This document shows positions 26,244 through 35,267 of a stretch of DNA of 64,000 nucleotides, piece after piece. The DNA comes from Metabacillus idriensis (GTDB lineage: Bacteria > Bacillota > Bacilli > Bacillales > Bacillaceae), in the NCBI RefSeq assembly GCF_009674765.1, contig NZ_WKKF01000002.1, positions 124,001 through 188,000 on the forward strand. The letters are read 5' to 3'. Position numbers and translations under genes: made by a program. The notes beneath the pieces are model-generated. The model saw only the letters and a list, made by a program, of their open reading frames with translations. It searched no databases and was not told the DNA's origin. Position 1 is the stretch's first letter. Each line of letters starts with the position of its first letter.

Positions 26244-26525
26244 ATGGATATACATATTTCAAAGCTGCTTGCGAAAATGGAAAAAGAAATTCACCGTGCG
26301 ATGCACGGATCAAGTGATTCAGAAGTAAGAGAGAGACTGCTTGCTGTGAAAACACTCTGTGATCTAGTGCTGGAAGAGCAGGCGGAAGAACGCTATGAAC
26401 CAAAGCAGCAGCCATCTCATAATCAAGTGGATGCTCTTCAGCTGCAAAAAATGATGGGGGCATCGAATTTGGGCAAGAAAAAAGAAGAGGACGGCGTGAA
26501 CGGAGATTCTATTTTTGATTTTTAA
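26244..26525 (+). CDS. ywdI: YwdI-family small protein
   Basis: 93 residues, soluble, helical: MDIHISKLLAKMEKEIHRAMHGSSDSEVRERLLAVKTLCDLVL near the start, then a variable Gln/Lys-rich tail. ATG 26244 follows GGAGG by 10 bases; the longer in-frame starts do not fit. Function unknown. Same neighbourhood as B. subtilis ywdI. Confidence 0.75.
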   Translation: MDIHISKLLAKMEKEIHRAMHGSSDSEVRERLLAVKTLCDLVLEEQAEERYEPKQQPSHNQVDALQLQKMMGASNLGKKKEEDGVNGDSIFDF

Positions 26526-26640
26526 ATCCTTTAAAGATTTTGAACATCTGTTGACGAATCCGCTGTCTGTCTTGATTTAAAGAAATGATAGGGTAAGATG
26601 AAAACTAGAGGCTGATTTTAAAATCGAGGAGAAGATAATC

Positions 26641-27012
26641 GTGAAACTATTTTTAATTCTAGCTGCAGCAAACGCTTTTCTGGCTGTTGCATTAGGCGCA
26701 TTCGGAGCTCACGGGCTTGAAGGAAAAGTACCTGAAAAATACTTGAAAATCTGGCAGACGGGTGTCACCTATCAAATGTTTCATGCCGGCGGCTTATTCG
26801 TGATCGCCTTTTTAATCGACAAACTTCCGCAGGCAGGAATGCTGACTTGGGCTGGCTGGCTCATGTTTATCGGCATTCTCTTATTTTCCGGAAGCCTGTA
26901 CGTTTTAACCGTTACTCAAATCAGTGTGCTCGGCGCAATCACACCGCTCGGCGGCCTGTCCTTTTTAATTGCCTGGGTAATGATGATCATCGCAGTTGTG
27001 AAGTTTTTATAG
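26641..27012 (+). CDS. ywdK: DUF423 membrane protein
   Basis: 123 residues, the same length as B. subtilis YwdK. Four membrane helices; typical GAFGAHGLEGKVPEKYLKIWQTGVTYQMFHAGG segment and GAITPLGGLSFL. Function unknown. GTG start with GGAGAA 8 bases upstream. Confidence 0.88.
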   Translation: MKLFLILAAANAFLAVALGAFGAHGLEGKVPEKYLKIWQTGVTYQMFHAGGLFVIAFLIDKLPQAGMLTWAGWLMFIGILLFSGSLYVLTVTQISVLGAITPLGGLSFLIAWVMMIIAVVKFL

Positions 27013-27023
27013 AATGAGCGGGG

Positions 27024-27047
27024 GAGTCCTTTAGAGGGCTCTTTTTG
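27024..27047 (+). terminator. Terminator of ywdK
   Basis: Stem GAGTCCT / AGGGCTC followed by TTTTT. Confidence 0.75.
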
Positions 27048-27239
27048 ATTTGAAAAAACATTTTCGTTAATAAATTTTATAATCACCAATAAATAGATCT
27101 GTTTCGATAACAAAATATAAAATTCGATAATAAGAGCAGTTTGATAGAGAGCATGGTCAAGAGAGTTTCACCTCGTAATCGCTTATTCCAACCGCACAAT
27201 ACATGGTAAAATAGGGAAAAAGAAGGGTGGCGCGAAAGT

Positions 27240-27671
27240 GTGAAGAAAATTCTTTTAATCTTGGGAAGTTTGATGATTTTATCAGGTGTCTTAGGTGCAT
27301 TAAATCATGTATCACTTATTTTTAAGTCAATGGAAGAAGAGTTTGGTGAATATGGTACCCCGGGTACTGCATCTCTAATCATATGGCAGTACATTCCGTC
27401 CTTTACGATCTACGTCACATTACTTGCAGCCGGCAGCCTATTGCTCGGTCTCGCAGCTTTACTGAAACAGCAAGAGAAGCGCAATGATCTGATGGAACAC
27501 CTGATAGATGCTGTGAAAGCAAATGAGGTTCAGACAGCACAGCCAGCAGTTGAACCCGCTTCTGATATTGAAAAGCAAACACTTGCACTGTTTCAAAGCA
27601 GAAATGAGCGTGAGGTTGACGAATCTCATCAGGATCCCGGTAAAGATGAACGCTACTACTGGAAGGGATGA
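27240..27671 (+). CDS. Two-helix membrane protein of unknown function
   Basis: 143 residues: helix 1 at about 4-24, an extracellular loop, helix 2 at about 52-76, then a polar cytoplasmic tail rich in Glu/Gln/Asp ending RYYWKG. GTG start after AGAAGGGTGG. TG-G-TAAAAT at 27204-27212 is a possible extended -10. I do not recognise a family. Neighbours are ywdK upstream and the convergent gerQ. Confidence 0.7.
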   Translation: MKKILLILGSLMILSGVLGALNHVSLIFKSMEEEFGEYGTPGTASLIIWQYIPSFTIYVTLLAAGSLLLGLAALLKQQEKRNDLMEHLIDAVKANEVQTAQPAVEPASDIEKQTLALFQSRNEREVDESHQDPGKDERYYWKG

Positions 27672-27678
27672 GCATCCA

Positions 27679-27708
27679 TAAAAAAGAGCATACATTTCTA
27701 ATGTATGC
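27679..27708 (-). terminator. Terminator of gerQ
   Basis: Stem GCATACATT / AATGTATGC with a 3-base loop; minus strand continues CTCTTTTTT. Confidence 0.8.
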
Positions 27709-27718
27709 CCGGTGCGCA

Positions 27719-28168
27719 TTATCTAGGAGGAGAAGAAGCCATATCATAAGGATAATAATAGGCAATTTCCTCATCAAATGTAATATAGTCTAAATAAACC
27801 ATTAACAGCAGGTATCTTTTCGATGTTTTTTGATCGCTTAAAATAATATGATCTCGCCCTGCGGCTTCGATGACGCCTTTAAAGATTTTAGAGTTCCACT
27901 CTTTGCTGGCTTCAAACGTCATATAGATGGTTGCTACTTTCCCTCGATTTAAACGCAGTATATTTTCAATGTACGATTCCTCTAGCGGGAGCATGCCGCC
28001 CTGTGCCTGAGTGGGAGTCTGCTGCATCCCCTGCATCCCTTGCATCCCTTGCATCCCCTGACCGCCGCCCTGCTGGGGATATCCAAATTGCGGCTGCTGC
28101 TGCCGGTAATCATAACCGGCTCCATAAGGATTGAAGCCTGCTCCAAACTGATTGAACGATGAATTCAT
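27719..28168 (-). CDS. gerQ: Spore coat protein GerQ
   Basis: 149 residues. Low-complexity N terminus (Gln/Gly/Tyr-rich with a MQG repeat at about 39-50), then the conserved GerQ domain (LPLEESYIENILRLNRGKVATIYMTFE...FEEIAYYYPYD). In B. subtilis GerQ is an inner coat/crust protein cross-linked by transglutaminase and needed for localisation of the cortex-lytic enzyme CwlJ. AAGGAGGTACAAC precedes the ATG. Here the upstream cwlJ gene is broken, so GerQ may have lost its usual partner unless another cwlJ exists elsewhere. Confidence 0.92.
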   Translation of the reverse strand: MNSSFNQFGAGFNPYGAGYDYRQQQPQFGYPQQGGGQGMQGMQGMQGMQQTPTQAQGGMLPLEESYIENILRLNRGKVATIYMTFEASKEWNSKIFKGVIEAAGRDHIILSDQKTSKRYLLLMVYLDYITFDEEIAYYYPYDMASSPPR

Positions 28169-28194
28169 GTTGTACCTCCTTAAGTAGAAAAAAA

Positions 28195-28381
28195 TTAATA
28201 AACGTCAGGACAATTTGATCGAGTCGGCGAAAAGAAACAGTGTGCTTTGAACCTTCCCGTATTAGGCTGGTTATACCAGGTGCCCGGACAATCTCCGTAA
28301 GGTCTGAAAAACCAAAGGGTCGGCCCGGTACAGCCGGGCAAGCAGCTCCACTTTCTTTGATGTATAGGGAATCACTCCCAT
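28195..28381 (-). pseudogene. cwlJ: cwlJ remnant (internal deletion and frameshift)
   Basis: Minus strand. A good ribosome site (AGGCAGGTGATGAC) and ATG at 28381 start MGVIPYTSKKVELLARLYRAD, matching the N terminus of the cortex-lytic hydrolase CwlJ. About 21 codons in, the reading frame shifts. The new frame reads LWFFRPYGDCPG-TWYNQP...RFKAHCF and ends at TAA 28195, matching the CwlJ C terminus. The middle of the roughly 140-residue protein, including the active-site glutamates expected there, is gone. In the original frame translation stops after 37 codons. The remnant keeps the B. subtilis order cwlJ-gerQ. Comparison is to the family as I remember it. Confidence 0.8.
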
Positions 28382-28490
28382 GTCATCACCTGCCTTATGA
28401 AAAAAACATCTGGTTGTATAAGGTGACTAGATGTAGAAAATTCAATCTCACTCATTTATAGGTATGTATGGAAAGGCTGTGTTATGCCAT

Positions 28491-28523
28491 AAAAAAAGCC
28501 CTTGCCGACTTTGGCAAGAGCTT
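28491..28523 (-). terminator. Terminator of hemQ
   Basis: Minus-strand stem AAGC-CTTGCC type (28496-28506 with 28513-28523), followed by seven T. Confidence 0.8.
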
Positions 28524-28536
28524 CAATAATCTTTCA

Positions 28537-29280
28537 TTAAATATGAAAATATCCGTACAATTTATCGGCAGGAAGAATGTTTCCTACAAAGAATGTGCCA
28601 AATTCGCCGTAGCGTGCACTGACCTCGTCAAAACGCATTTCATAAACAAGTTTTTTGAACTGAAGCACGTCATCAGAGAATAGCGTGACACCCCATTCAA
28701 AATCATCAAAACCGACAGAGCCTGTAATGATCTGCTTTACTTTTCCTGCGTATTGGCGGCCGATCATGCCGTGGCTGCGCATCAGGCTTTTGCGCTCATC
28801 CATTGGGAGCATATACCAGTTATCTTCGCCATTGCGGCGTTTATCCATCGGATAGAAGCAGACATGCTTTGCTTCTGGAAGAGATGGATAGAGACGGGCA
28901 AGCACTTGAGGGTTTTGGTATGGGTCTTCACCTGCAGGCAAGTAGTTGCTGAGCTCCACAACAGATACATAGGAATATGTAGGAAGAGTATAATCAGCAA
29001 GCTTTGATTTATTAAACTCTGTTTCAATAACATTTAACTCTTCCATAGTAGGGCGCAGAATCATCAGCATAAAGTCAGCTTTTTGTCCGACAATCGAATA
29101 TAGTGCCTGGCTGCCTTGCTTTTGATCTTCAGCAATTCCCCATTTTTCAAGCAAACCCTGAAACTCATAAATTGCTGCTTGACGCTCGTCACTGCTTACC
29201 GTTTTCCAAAGCGCCCAGTTCATTGCGCGGAAGTCATGTAAACAATACCAGCCATCTAACGTTTGTGCAGCTTCACTCAT
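28537..29280 (-). CDS. hemQ: Coproheme decarboxylase HemQ
   Basis: 247 residues, chlorite-dismutase-like fold. Last enzyme of the Gram-positive coproporphyrin-dependent haem pathway; it decarboxylates coproheme III to haem b with peroxide. Typical segments: [54 protein letters not shown] and [15 protein letters not shown]. Length fits B. subtilis HemQ (YwfI). Divergent from pta, the same arrangement as in B. subtilis. Confidence 0.95.
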   Translation of the reverse strand: MSEAAQTLDGWYCLHDFRAMNWALWKTVSSDERQAAIYEFQGLLEKWGIAEDQKQGSQALYSIVGQKADFMLMILRPTMEELNVIETEFNKSKLADYTLPTYSYVSVVELSNYLPAGEDPYQNPQVLARLYPSLPEAKHVCFYPMDKRRNGEDNWYMLPMDERKSLMRSHGMIGRQYAGKVKQIITGSVGFDDFEWGVTLFSDDVLQFKKLVYEMRFDEVSARYGEFGTFFVGNILPADKLYGYFHI

Positions 29281-29430
29281 ATAAGTTCACTCCGTTTCAT
29301 CATTCTTAAATACCTTTTAACTATACCATAGTTTGTCCTTTTCATAATGGAAACAGCCTTCATTGTCCATATTAAAAAGATAGTACATGTGTTTAGATGT
29401 TAGTTAATTTAGAAAATAAAGAATTTAAGG

Positions 29431-29486
29431 TGTAAGCGCTCTATCAGTCCGCGGCTGTTTGAATTTGCCTGTAAGTGGAGTATTCT
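29431..29486 (+). promoter_or_regulatory. pta promoter with upstream cre-like site
   Basis: TTGAAT (29459-29464), 16 bases, TATTCT (29481-29486). A cre-like TGTAAGCGCT core at 29431-29440 is centred about 55 bases before the predicted start, which matches CcpA activation of B. subtilis pta. Confidence 0.65.
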
Positions 29487-29529
29487 TAAACATAGAGCAA
29501 TGGTTTTTAACTAATTAGGAGGTTTTTTA

Positions 29530-30501
29530 ATGTCTGATTTATTTACTCTTTTAAAAGAAAAAGTAACTGGAAAAGAGCTTAAAATCGTTTTTCCTGAAGG
29601 AACGGATGAGCGCATTCTGACTGCTGCAAACCGTTTGGCAGGAGAAGGAATCCTTAAGCCTATTCTTGTCGGCAGCAATGACGATATTACGAAAAAAGCA
29701 AATGAACTGAACCTTACATTAGATGGCGTAGAAATTTATGATCCAAAAACATTTGAAGGCATGAAAGAGCTTGTTCAATCTTTCGTAGAACGACGAAAAG
29801 GCAAAGCGACAGAAGAACAGGCACAAAAAATTCTGCTTGATGAAAACTACTTCGGAACGATGCTTGTATACACGGGACAAGCTCACGGATTAGTAAGCGG
29901 TGCAGCTCATTCAACAGCAGACACTGTGCGCCCGGCGCTTCAAATCATCAAAACAAAAGAAGGCATCAAGAAAACATCTGGCGTCTTCATCATGGTACGC
30001 GGCGATGAGAAATATGTATTTGCAGACTGTGCAATCAATATTTCACCAGACAGCCAGGATCTTGCTGAAATTGCAATCGAAAGTGCAAAAACAGCTGATA
30101 TGTTTGATATCGAACCAAGAGTTGCTATGCTTAGCTTTTCAACAAAAGGCTCTGCAAAATCACCTGAAACAGAACGCGTAGCAGAAGCGGTAAAAATCGC
30201 AAAAGAAATGGAGCCTAACCTTGTTTTAGATGGTGAGTTCCAATTTGACGCTGCATTTGTACCGTCTGTTGCAAAATCAAAAGCACCGGATTCAGTCATC
30301 AAAGGCGATGCGAACGTATTTGTTTTCCCAAGTCTTGAAGCAGGAAACATCGGATATAAAATTGCACAGCGCTTAGGCAACTTTGAAGCAGTCGGACCGA
30401 TTCTTCAAGGCTTGAATGCACCTGTGAACGATCTTTCACGCGGATGTAATGCTGAGGATGTTTATAAGTTAGCATTGATTACTGCAGGACAAGCGGTTTA
30501 A
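29530..30501 (+). CDS. pta: Phosphate acetyltransferase
   Basis: 323 residues, the same length as B. subtilis Pta (single-domain type). Interconverts acetyl-CoA and acetyl phosphate in overflow metabolism. Typical: IVFPEGTDERIL, GLVSGAAHSTADTVRPALQIIKT, PNLVLDGEFQFDAAFV and SLEAGNIGYKIAQRLG. GGAGG lies just before the ATG. Ends at a strong terminator. Confidence 0.96.
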   Translation: MSDLFTLLKEKVTGKELKIVFPEGTDERILTAANRLAGEGILKPILVGSNDDITKKANELNLTLDGVEIYDPKTFEGMKELVQSFVERRKGKATEEQAQKILLDENYFGTMLVYTGQAHGLVSGAAHSTADTVRPALQIIKTKEGIKKTSGVFIMVRGDEKYVFADCAINISPDSQDLAEIAIESAKTADMFDIEPRVAMLSFSTKGSAKSPETERVAEAVKIAKEMEPNLVLDGEFQFDAAFVPSVAKSKAPDSVIKGDANVFVFPSLEAGNIGYKIAQRLGNFEAVGPILQGLNAPVNDLSRGCNAEDVYKLALITAGQAV

Positions 30502-30514
30502 TAGTAAGAATGGG

Positions 30515-30545
30515 GGAGACAGCCGGTTTTGGCTGTCTCTTTTTC
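30515..30545 (+). terminator. Terminator of pta
   Basis: Stem GGAGACAGCC / GGCTGTCTCT with 6-base loop, then TTTTT. Confidence 0.88.
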
Positions 30546-30569
30546 TGTCTCTATATTTCCATTCGTTCA

Positions 30570-30578
30570 TGCTATAAT
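30570..30578 (+). promoter_or_regulatory. Extended -10 promoter of lipL
   Basis: TG-C-TATAAT, start codon 35 bases downstream; no clear -35. Confidence 0.55.
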
Positions 30579-30612
30579 AAACTTGTTTATAAACTCGAGG
30601 GAGTCCATCAAC

Positions 30613-31455
30613 ATGTCATTTGAAACCTTATTAAAACAAGATGAATGGAAGATTGTCGATCAGTCCAGCCTCGGACCTCATTTCGATGCGAGACAGTCCT
30701 TTGCGATGGATGATACGCTGTGTGCAGCGGTCGGGAACGGCACTTCTCCTGCAACGGCCCGGACATGGGTTCATCACAAAACAATTGTGCTTGGCATACA
30801 AGATACGAAACTTCCATATTTACAGGAAGGTATCTCTTATTTAAAAGAACAGGGGTATCGCGTAATCGTCCGGAATTCAGGCGGCCTCGCTGTTGTTCTA
30901 GATGAAGGGATTCTAAATATATCACTGATTTTTCCTGAAACTGAAAAAGGAATTGATATTAATCGCGGCTATGATACGATGTGGGATCTGATTAAGCGGA
31001 TTCTTGCGGGCTATGGTGCTGAGATAGAAGCACGAGAAATTACAGGGTCTTATTGCCCCGGCAGCTATGACTTAAGCATAGGCGGAAAAAAATTCGCCGG
31101 GATTTCACAGCGGAGACTTCGCGGCGGAATCGCTGTTCAAATTTATCTCTGTGCTGACGGCAGCGGAGCTGAGAGGGCGGAGCTTATACGCAGATTTTAT
31201 GAGCTTGCGAAAAAAGATGAGCCGACGAAGCTTGCATATCCTGAAATCGTTCCAGAAACAATGGCATCCTTGAGCGAATTGCTTGATGACGAAATCAACG
31301 TTCAAACGCTCATGCTTTCATTTTTGCAGACCTTAAAGGATCTGAGCGGCAGAATGTACGCAGCTTCGCTGTCAGTCGATGAGCAGGTGCTGTTCGAAAA
31401 AAATCTGCTTCGCATGTACGACCGAAATGAAAAAGTGTTTGGGGCATTTCAATGA
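30613..31455 (+). CDS. lipL: Octanoyl-[GcvH]:protein N-octanoyltransferase
   Basis: 280 residues (B. subtilis LipL is about 281). BPL/LplA/LipB fold; moves octanoyl groups from GcvH to E2 subunits in lipoate assembly. Active-site Cys is in [12 protein letters not shown], and the Lys/Gly loop is [15 protein letters not shown] 30613 follows GAGGGAG; the frame upstream of it runs back through the promoter and is not coding. Neighbour order hemQ-pta-lipL is as in B. subtilis. Confidence 0.93.
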   Translation: MSFETLLKQDEWKIVDQSSLGPHFDARQSFAMDDTLCAAVGNGTSPATARTWVHHKTIVLGIQDTKLPYLQEGISYLKEQGYRVIVRNSGGLAVVLDEGILNISLIFPETEKGIDINRGYDTMWDLIKRILAGYGAEIEAREITGSYCPGSYDLSIGGKKFAGISQRRLRGGIAVQIYLCADGSGAERAELIRRFYELAKKDEPTKLAYPEIVPETMASLSELLDDEINVQTLMLSFLQTLKDLSGRMYAASLSVDEQVLFEKNLLRMYDRNEKVFGAFQ

Positions 31456-31486
31456 ATGATTGAGCTATAGTACAGTCCTCATAAGA

Positions 31487-31530
31487 AAGCAGGCAGGGAG
31501 ACATTCGTTTTCTCTGCCTGCTTCTTTTTG
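31487..31530 (+). terminator. Terminator of lipL
   Basis: Stem AAGCAGGCAG.GAGA / TCTC.TGCCTGCTT with following CTTTTTG. Confidence 0.85.
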
Positions 31531-31659
31531 GATTATTAATAGATACATCATTCGAAAAACCGTAATTTGTGTACTAATCCCCTATCTAAAGAAGTTATTT
31601 TAAGAAAAGCTTTTTTCGTAAACTTTTTTGCTTTTAAATAAAATATTTATACCCTAAGT

Positions 31660-31790
31660 GGATTGTGGCGGATAAACTTGACTCCTGCGGGAAAATAGAG
31701 GGAAATGGGAGACCCCGCAGGCAGAGCCGAGGAGGCTCCCAGCCGGACCGCGGAAAGCAAGTTCCTGCAGCGGAAAGGAACGGACAACAT
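31660..31790 (-). repeat. Repeat family A, copy 3 (opposite orientation)
   Basis: Full-length copy: arms GGATAAACTTGACTCCTGCGGG and CCGCGGAAAGCAAGTTCCTG, core AAATGGGAGACCCCGCAGG...GCCGAGGAGGCTCCC. Homologous to 5836-5936 and 6043-6156 on the other strand. Lies in the otherwise gene-free 31531-31815. Confidence 0.78.
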
Positions 31791-31813
31791 TCATAATCGA
31801 AAACAGTCTTAAG

Positions 31814-31846
31814 TAAAAAGGATGTCCGCGTTTGGGACATCCTCTT
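31814..31846 (-). terminator. Terminator of rsfA
   Basis: Stem GGATGTCC / GGACATCC followed on the minus strand by TTTTTA. Confidence 0.8.
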
Positions 31847-31848
31847 TC

Positions 31849-32595
31849 TTATTCAGCTAACTTTTCCAAATTTCCATTCCGGTCCATTTTAAACTTCGTA
31901 GCCGGACGCTCTTCTTCCTCAAATAAAACTAGTTTTCTTGCACGGTTCATAATCTTCATTAATGTTTCATAATCTTCTTGAACCATAACAGTATCCTGTT
32001 CAAGCTGAGAAACCTTTACGGCCAGATCCTGATTGCGTCTTGAAAGCTCATAGTTTTCGCGTTTCAATCTCTCATTCTCAAGTTTTAGGGCATTGACATG
32101 TTCATTGTTCGAAGAATAAGATTCTAAAAATGCAATAACCTGGTTCATTGTGAGATCAGCAGATGCGGCAGGTGTTCTGCGCGCAGTATATGGGATTTCA
32201 TAGGTCTCTTCTTGGTAGACTTCCTCTTTGTAGACAGGGTGAGTGACTGCAGGCAATTCTTCGTTATCAGTCTCAAAAGCTTCAACTTCAGTCATTACCG
32301 GTGCTGCTTCTGATTCCGGCGGTGAATACAGCAATTGCTTTTTGGCAGGCTGTCCCTTGCCGGTAGCTCTCATTTTTTGCTTGCGCTGTTTTTTTGCCAG
32401 CTGAAGCGCTTTTTCATAGTTATGTCTGACAACTGCGTTCCAGCGGAAACCGCAGGCTGCTGATGTACGATTGAGTTTGTCTCCAACTTCTTCAAATGCG
32501 TTTAGCTGTGTGCTTCCTTCTCGAACGTGGCGGAGCACGGTTTCAGCTAATAATAAATCATCTTCTTCTGACCAGGCATCTTGTCTTTGCTTCAT
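31849..32595 (-). CDS. rsfA: Prespore-specific regulator RsfA
   Basis: 248 residues. N-terminal Myb/SANT-like DNA-binding segment ([46 protein letters not shown]) and a C-terminal coiled coil (about 170-225: [32 protein letters not shown]). In B. subtilis it fine-tunes sigma-F-dependent genes in the forespore. GGGAG precedes the ATG at 32595; the longer frame to 32643 is not supported. Confidence 0.9.
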   Translation of the reverse strand: MKQRQDAWSEEDDLLLAETVLRHVREGSTQLNAFEEVGDKLNRTSAACGFRWNAVVRHNYEKALQLAKKQRKQKMRATGKGQPAKKQLLYSPPESEAAPVMTEVEAFETDNEELPAVTHPVYKEEVYQEETYEIPYTARRTPAASADLTMNQVIAFLESYSSNNEHVNALKLENERLKRENYELSRRNQDLAVKVSQLEQDTVMVQEDYETLMKIMNRARKLVLFEEEERPATKFKMDRNGNLEKLAE

Positions 32596-32629
32596 GGTTT
32601 CAACTCCCTTTTTAGTTATAAAATTCCTG

Positions 32630-32702
32630 AGCTTGGATGGCAAGTGGAATCGCCGGCTCCTCGAGGAGAATCAGGATGAGCAAGGCGATTGCTTTTCTTA
32701 GA
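32630..32702. repeat. Repeat family B, copy 4 (degenerate)
   Basis: Weak similarity: GAGCTTGGATGGCAAGTGGAATCGC...CTCCTCGAGGAGAATC...AAGGCGATTGCTTTTCTTA. The rest of 32596-32912 holds no gene. Confidence 0.4.
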
Positions 32703-32912
32703 TAGATAGTTGTGTATTTTCCTGTTATCATTTTGACCAGAAACACTGGGCTTTATACAAAAATATTAGAAGGATACTAGATTTTCCTTCCATTTTTTTC
32801 TTTTGGCTATAATAGAAGTTATTTCCCCCGGCTTGCAATGAAGATCGATTAACGGTAAAATACCAAATAGTGTTTGAACGTGATTTAACAGAAGGAAAGG
32901 GTTGTAAATAAG

Positions 32913-33137
32913 GTGGCAAATGAATTCAGAATATGCGACGATTGCCAGGCAACCAACATTAAGACGTTGCTCCCCCGCCTGAAAAAGGTAGATCCCGAAG
33001 CGAAAATTGATATCGGGTGTCAATCATACTGCGGTCCGGGAAGAAAAAAATCGTTTGCATTTGTAAATAATCGTCCGCTCTCAGCACCAAATGAGGACGA
33101 ATTGATCGTGAAGATTGAAACAAAAATCAGTAAATAA
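32913..33137 (+). CDS. DUF1450-family small protein (YuzB-like)
   Basis: 74 residues with conserved cysteines CDDC near the N terminus and GCQSYCGPG in the middle; the C-terminal ENELIVKIE-type helix is usual for the family. Thioredoxin-like iron-sulfur or zinc binding has been suggested for such patterns, but no function is known. GTG start; the AAGGAAAGG site is 14 bases away and so is weak. Confidence 0.75.
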   Translation: MANEFRICDDCQATNIKTLLPRLKKVDPEAKIDIGCQSYCGPGRKKSFAFVNNRPLSAPNEDELIVKIETKISK

Positions 33138-33138
33138 T

Positions 33139-33174
33139 ATCACCATTGGCTCATTATGCAGTGGTGATTTTTTT
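33139..33174 (+). terminator. Terminator of the DUF1450 gene
   Basis: Stem ATCACCA / TGGTGAT with a 16-base loop, then seven T. Confidence 0.75.
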
Positions 33175-33201
33175 ATCCAGCTAACTTCAGAAAAAAAGTG
33201 G

Positions 33202-33231
33202 TTGTTTGCGTCGAAATAGAATCGATATAAT
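33202..33231 (+). promoter_or_regulatory. Sigma-A promoter of ywfO
   Basis: TTGTTT (33202-33207), 18 bases, TATAAT (33226-33231), 32 bases before the ATG. Confidence 0.6.
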
Positions 33232-33262
33232 GGAAACAAGTCAAGATGGAAGAGGGAAAGCG

Positions 33263-34567
33263 ATGGCCTATCGGAGCGGGAAGTTATCTGAGGAAAAAGT
33301 GTTTAAAGATCCTGTTCACAGATACATTCATGTACGGGACAAGCTGATCTGGGATTTAATCGGAACGAAAGAATTTCAAAGGCTCCGCAGAATCCGTCAA
33401 TTAGGGACGACCTATTTAGTTTTCCACGGAGCAGAGCACAGCCGTTTTAATCATTCTTTAGGAGTCTATGAAATTGTACGGAGAATTGTAGATGATGTGT
33501 TTAAAGGGCGTCCTGAATGGAATGAGGATGACCGTCTGCTTTCGCTTTGTGCGGCACTTCTGCATGATCTGGGACACGGTCCGTTCTCGCATTCTTTTGA
33601 AAAAGTGTTTCATTTGGATCATGAAAAGTTCACGCGTGACATTCTTGTGGGAGACACCGAAGTAAACGAAGTGCTCCGCCGCATGGGCGATGATTTTCCG
33701 AAGAAGGTATCGGAGGTCATTGAGAAAACATATGAAAATAAACAAGTTGTAGGTCTTATTTCAAGCCAGATTGATGCCGACCGCATGGACTACCTGCAGC
33801 GGGATGCCTATTTTACAGGTGTCAGTTATGGCCATTTTGATATGGAGCGGATTCTGAGAGTGATGAGGCCCCGCGAGGATCAGGTCGTGATTAAGCAAAG
33901 CGGCATGCATGCCGTCGAGGATTACATAATGAGCCGCTACCAGATGTATTGGCAGGTGTATTTCCACCCGGTGACCCGCAGTGCAGAGGTCATATTGACG
34001 AAAATCCTTCACCGGGCGAAACAGCTGCATAAAAACTACTACAAATTTAAACAGGATCCCATTCACTTTTACTCCATTTTTGAAGATGAAGTGACAACTC
34101 ATGATTATCTGAAATTGGATGAGTCCGTTGTTCTGTACTATTTTCAGCAGTGGCAGGAAGAGGAAGATCCTATATTGAGAGATCTTTGTTCAAGATTCAT
34201 GAACCGGAATCTGTTTCAATATGCTGAGTTTAATCCGGCAGCCACAATTGAGATGAAAAAGCTGATGGAGCTTACGGCCCTCTTTAAAAAAGCAGGCATC
34301 GATCCTGACTATTACTTAGTTGTTGATTCATCTTCAGATCTTCCTTATGACTTCTATCGTCCGGGAGAGGAAGAGGAGCGGCTGCCAATTCACTTGCAGC
34401 TGCCGAATGGAGACCTGCGCGAGCTTTCCCGCCAGTCTGAAATAGTAGACGCGATTTCCGGAAAACGCAGAACAGACCATAAGCTGTATTTTCCATTAGA
34501 TCTCATTCAAGATATGTCAGCAAAACGAACGGCCAAGAAACGAATTTTGGAATTGTTAAACTTATAA
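33263..34567 (+). CDS. ywfO: HD-domain phosphohydrolase (YwfO)
   Basis: 434 residues (B. subtilis YwfO about 433). Metal-binding HD motif in FHGAEHSRFNHSLGVYEIVRRI and LLHDLGHGPFSHSFE. Belongs to the dNTP triphosphohydrolase/SAMHD1-like branch; the precise nucleotide substrate is not certain. ATG 33263 follows GAGGGAAAGCG and aligns with the family start; earlier in-frame ATGs at 33206 and 33230 overlap the promoter. ywgA follows, as in B. subtilis. Confidence 0.9.
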   Translation: MAYRSGKLSEEKVFKDPVHRYIHVRDKLIWDLIGTKEFQRLRRIRQLGTTYLVFHGAEHSRFNHSLGVYEIVRRIVDDVFKGRPEWNEDDRLLSLCAALLHDLGHGPFSHSFEKVFHLDHEKFTRDILVGDTEVNEVLRRMGDDFPKKVSEVIEKTYENKQVVGLISSQIDADRMDYLQRDAYFTGVSYGHFDMERILRVMRPREDQVVIKQSGMHAVEDYIMSRYQMYWQVYFHPVTRSAEVILTKILHRAKQLHKNYYKFKQDPIHFYSIFEDEVTTHDYLKLDESVVLYYFQQWQEEEDPILRDLCSRFMNRNLFQYAEFNPAATIEMKKLMELTALFKKAGIDPDYYLVVDSSSDLPYDFYRPGEEEERLPIHLQLPNGDLRELSRQSEIVDAISGKRRTDHKLYFPLDLIQDMSAKRTAKKRILELLNL

Positions 34568-34612
34568 AAAGAGAGAGATAGTGTGAAAATACAAGGTTAG
34601 GAGTGTTGGGGT

Positions 34613-35119
34613 TTGCTTAACGAACACGCAAAGCTGATGAAGGTGTTTTCTTCTTCAGGAGAAATTACCGGACGGAAAAAGCTGCAGAAGATGATCTATA
34701 TCGCCAAAAAGATCAATCTTCCTTTTTATGAAAAGTACGACTTTCACTTTTATGGCCCATATTCGGAGGAGCTTACTCTCAGAATTGAAGAGCTTTGCAA
34801 TTTAGGCTTTTTAAATGAAATGCATGAGAAAAAAGGCGGTTACTTTCAATACCGCTACTCCCTGACAGAAACAGGCGAGGAATTTTTAACTCATTACGAT
34901 CTCGAGATGCCCCCGCTTAAAGAGTGCATGGAAGATTTGAACAGTCAATCAGCAAGATTCCTTGAGCTGGTATCTACGGTTCTATTCTTCGACACTCTTG
35001 AAAAAGAAGAGGTGATGGAGAAGGTATTTACCCTGAAGAGCAAGCAGAAATACACTGAAGAAGAAATTGAACAGGCTTATGCGTACATAGAGTCAATTCG
35101 TAAGAAGGTTGTTCAATAA
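34613..35119 (+). CDS. ywgA: YwgA-family protein
   Basis: 168 residues, soluble, predicted winged-helix start (GRKKLQKMIYIAKKINLPFYEKYDFHFYGPYSEEL). Shares the PanA-/SocA-like 'FHFYGPYS' type motif found in a broad family of unknown or antitoxin-like proteins. TTG start at 34613 with GGAGTG upstream. Probably co-transcribed with ywfO (45-base gap). Confidence 0.82.
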   Translation: MLNEHAKLMKVFSSSGEITGRKKLQKMIYIAKKINLPFYEKYDFHFYGPYSEELTLRIEELCNLGFLNEMHEKKGGYFQYRYSLTETGEEFLTHYDLEMPPLKECMEDLNSQSARFLELVSTVLFFDTLEKEEVMEKVFTLKSKQKYTEEEIEQAYAYIESIRKKVVQ

Positions 35120-35121
35120 GA

Positions 35122-35157
35122 AGATTCCGCGGTCTAATTGGCTGCGGGATTTTTTTA
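35122..35157 (+). terminator. Terminator of ywgA
   Basis: Stem ATTCCGCGG / CTGCGGGAT, T run. Confidence 0.75.
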
Positions 35158-35267
35158 TGCGGGCATTGAGTTTCAATTGTCAAACCTGGCTTATAGCAGA
35201 GATAGCTAGAAAAGCAGGGATTTCTAAATAACATGACGTTCTCATGAGGAAATTCAGATGGATAACC

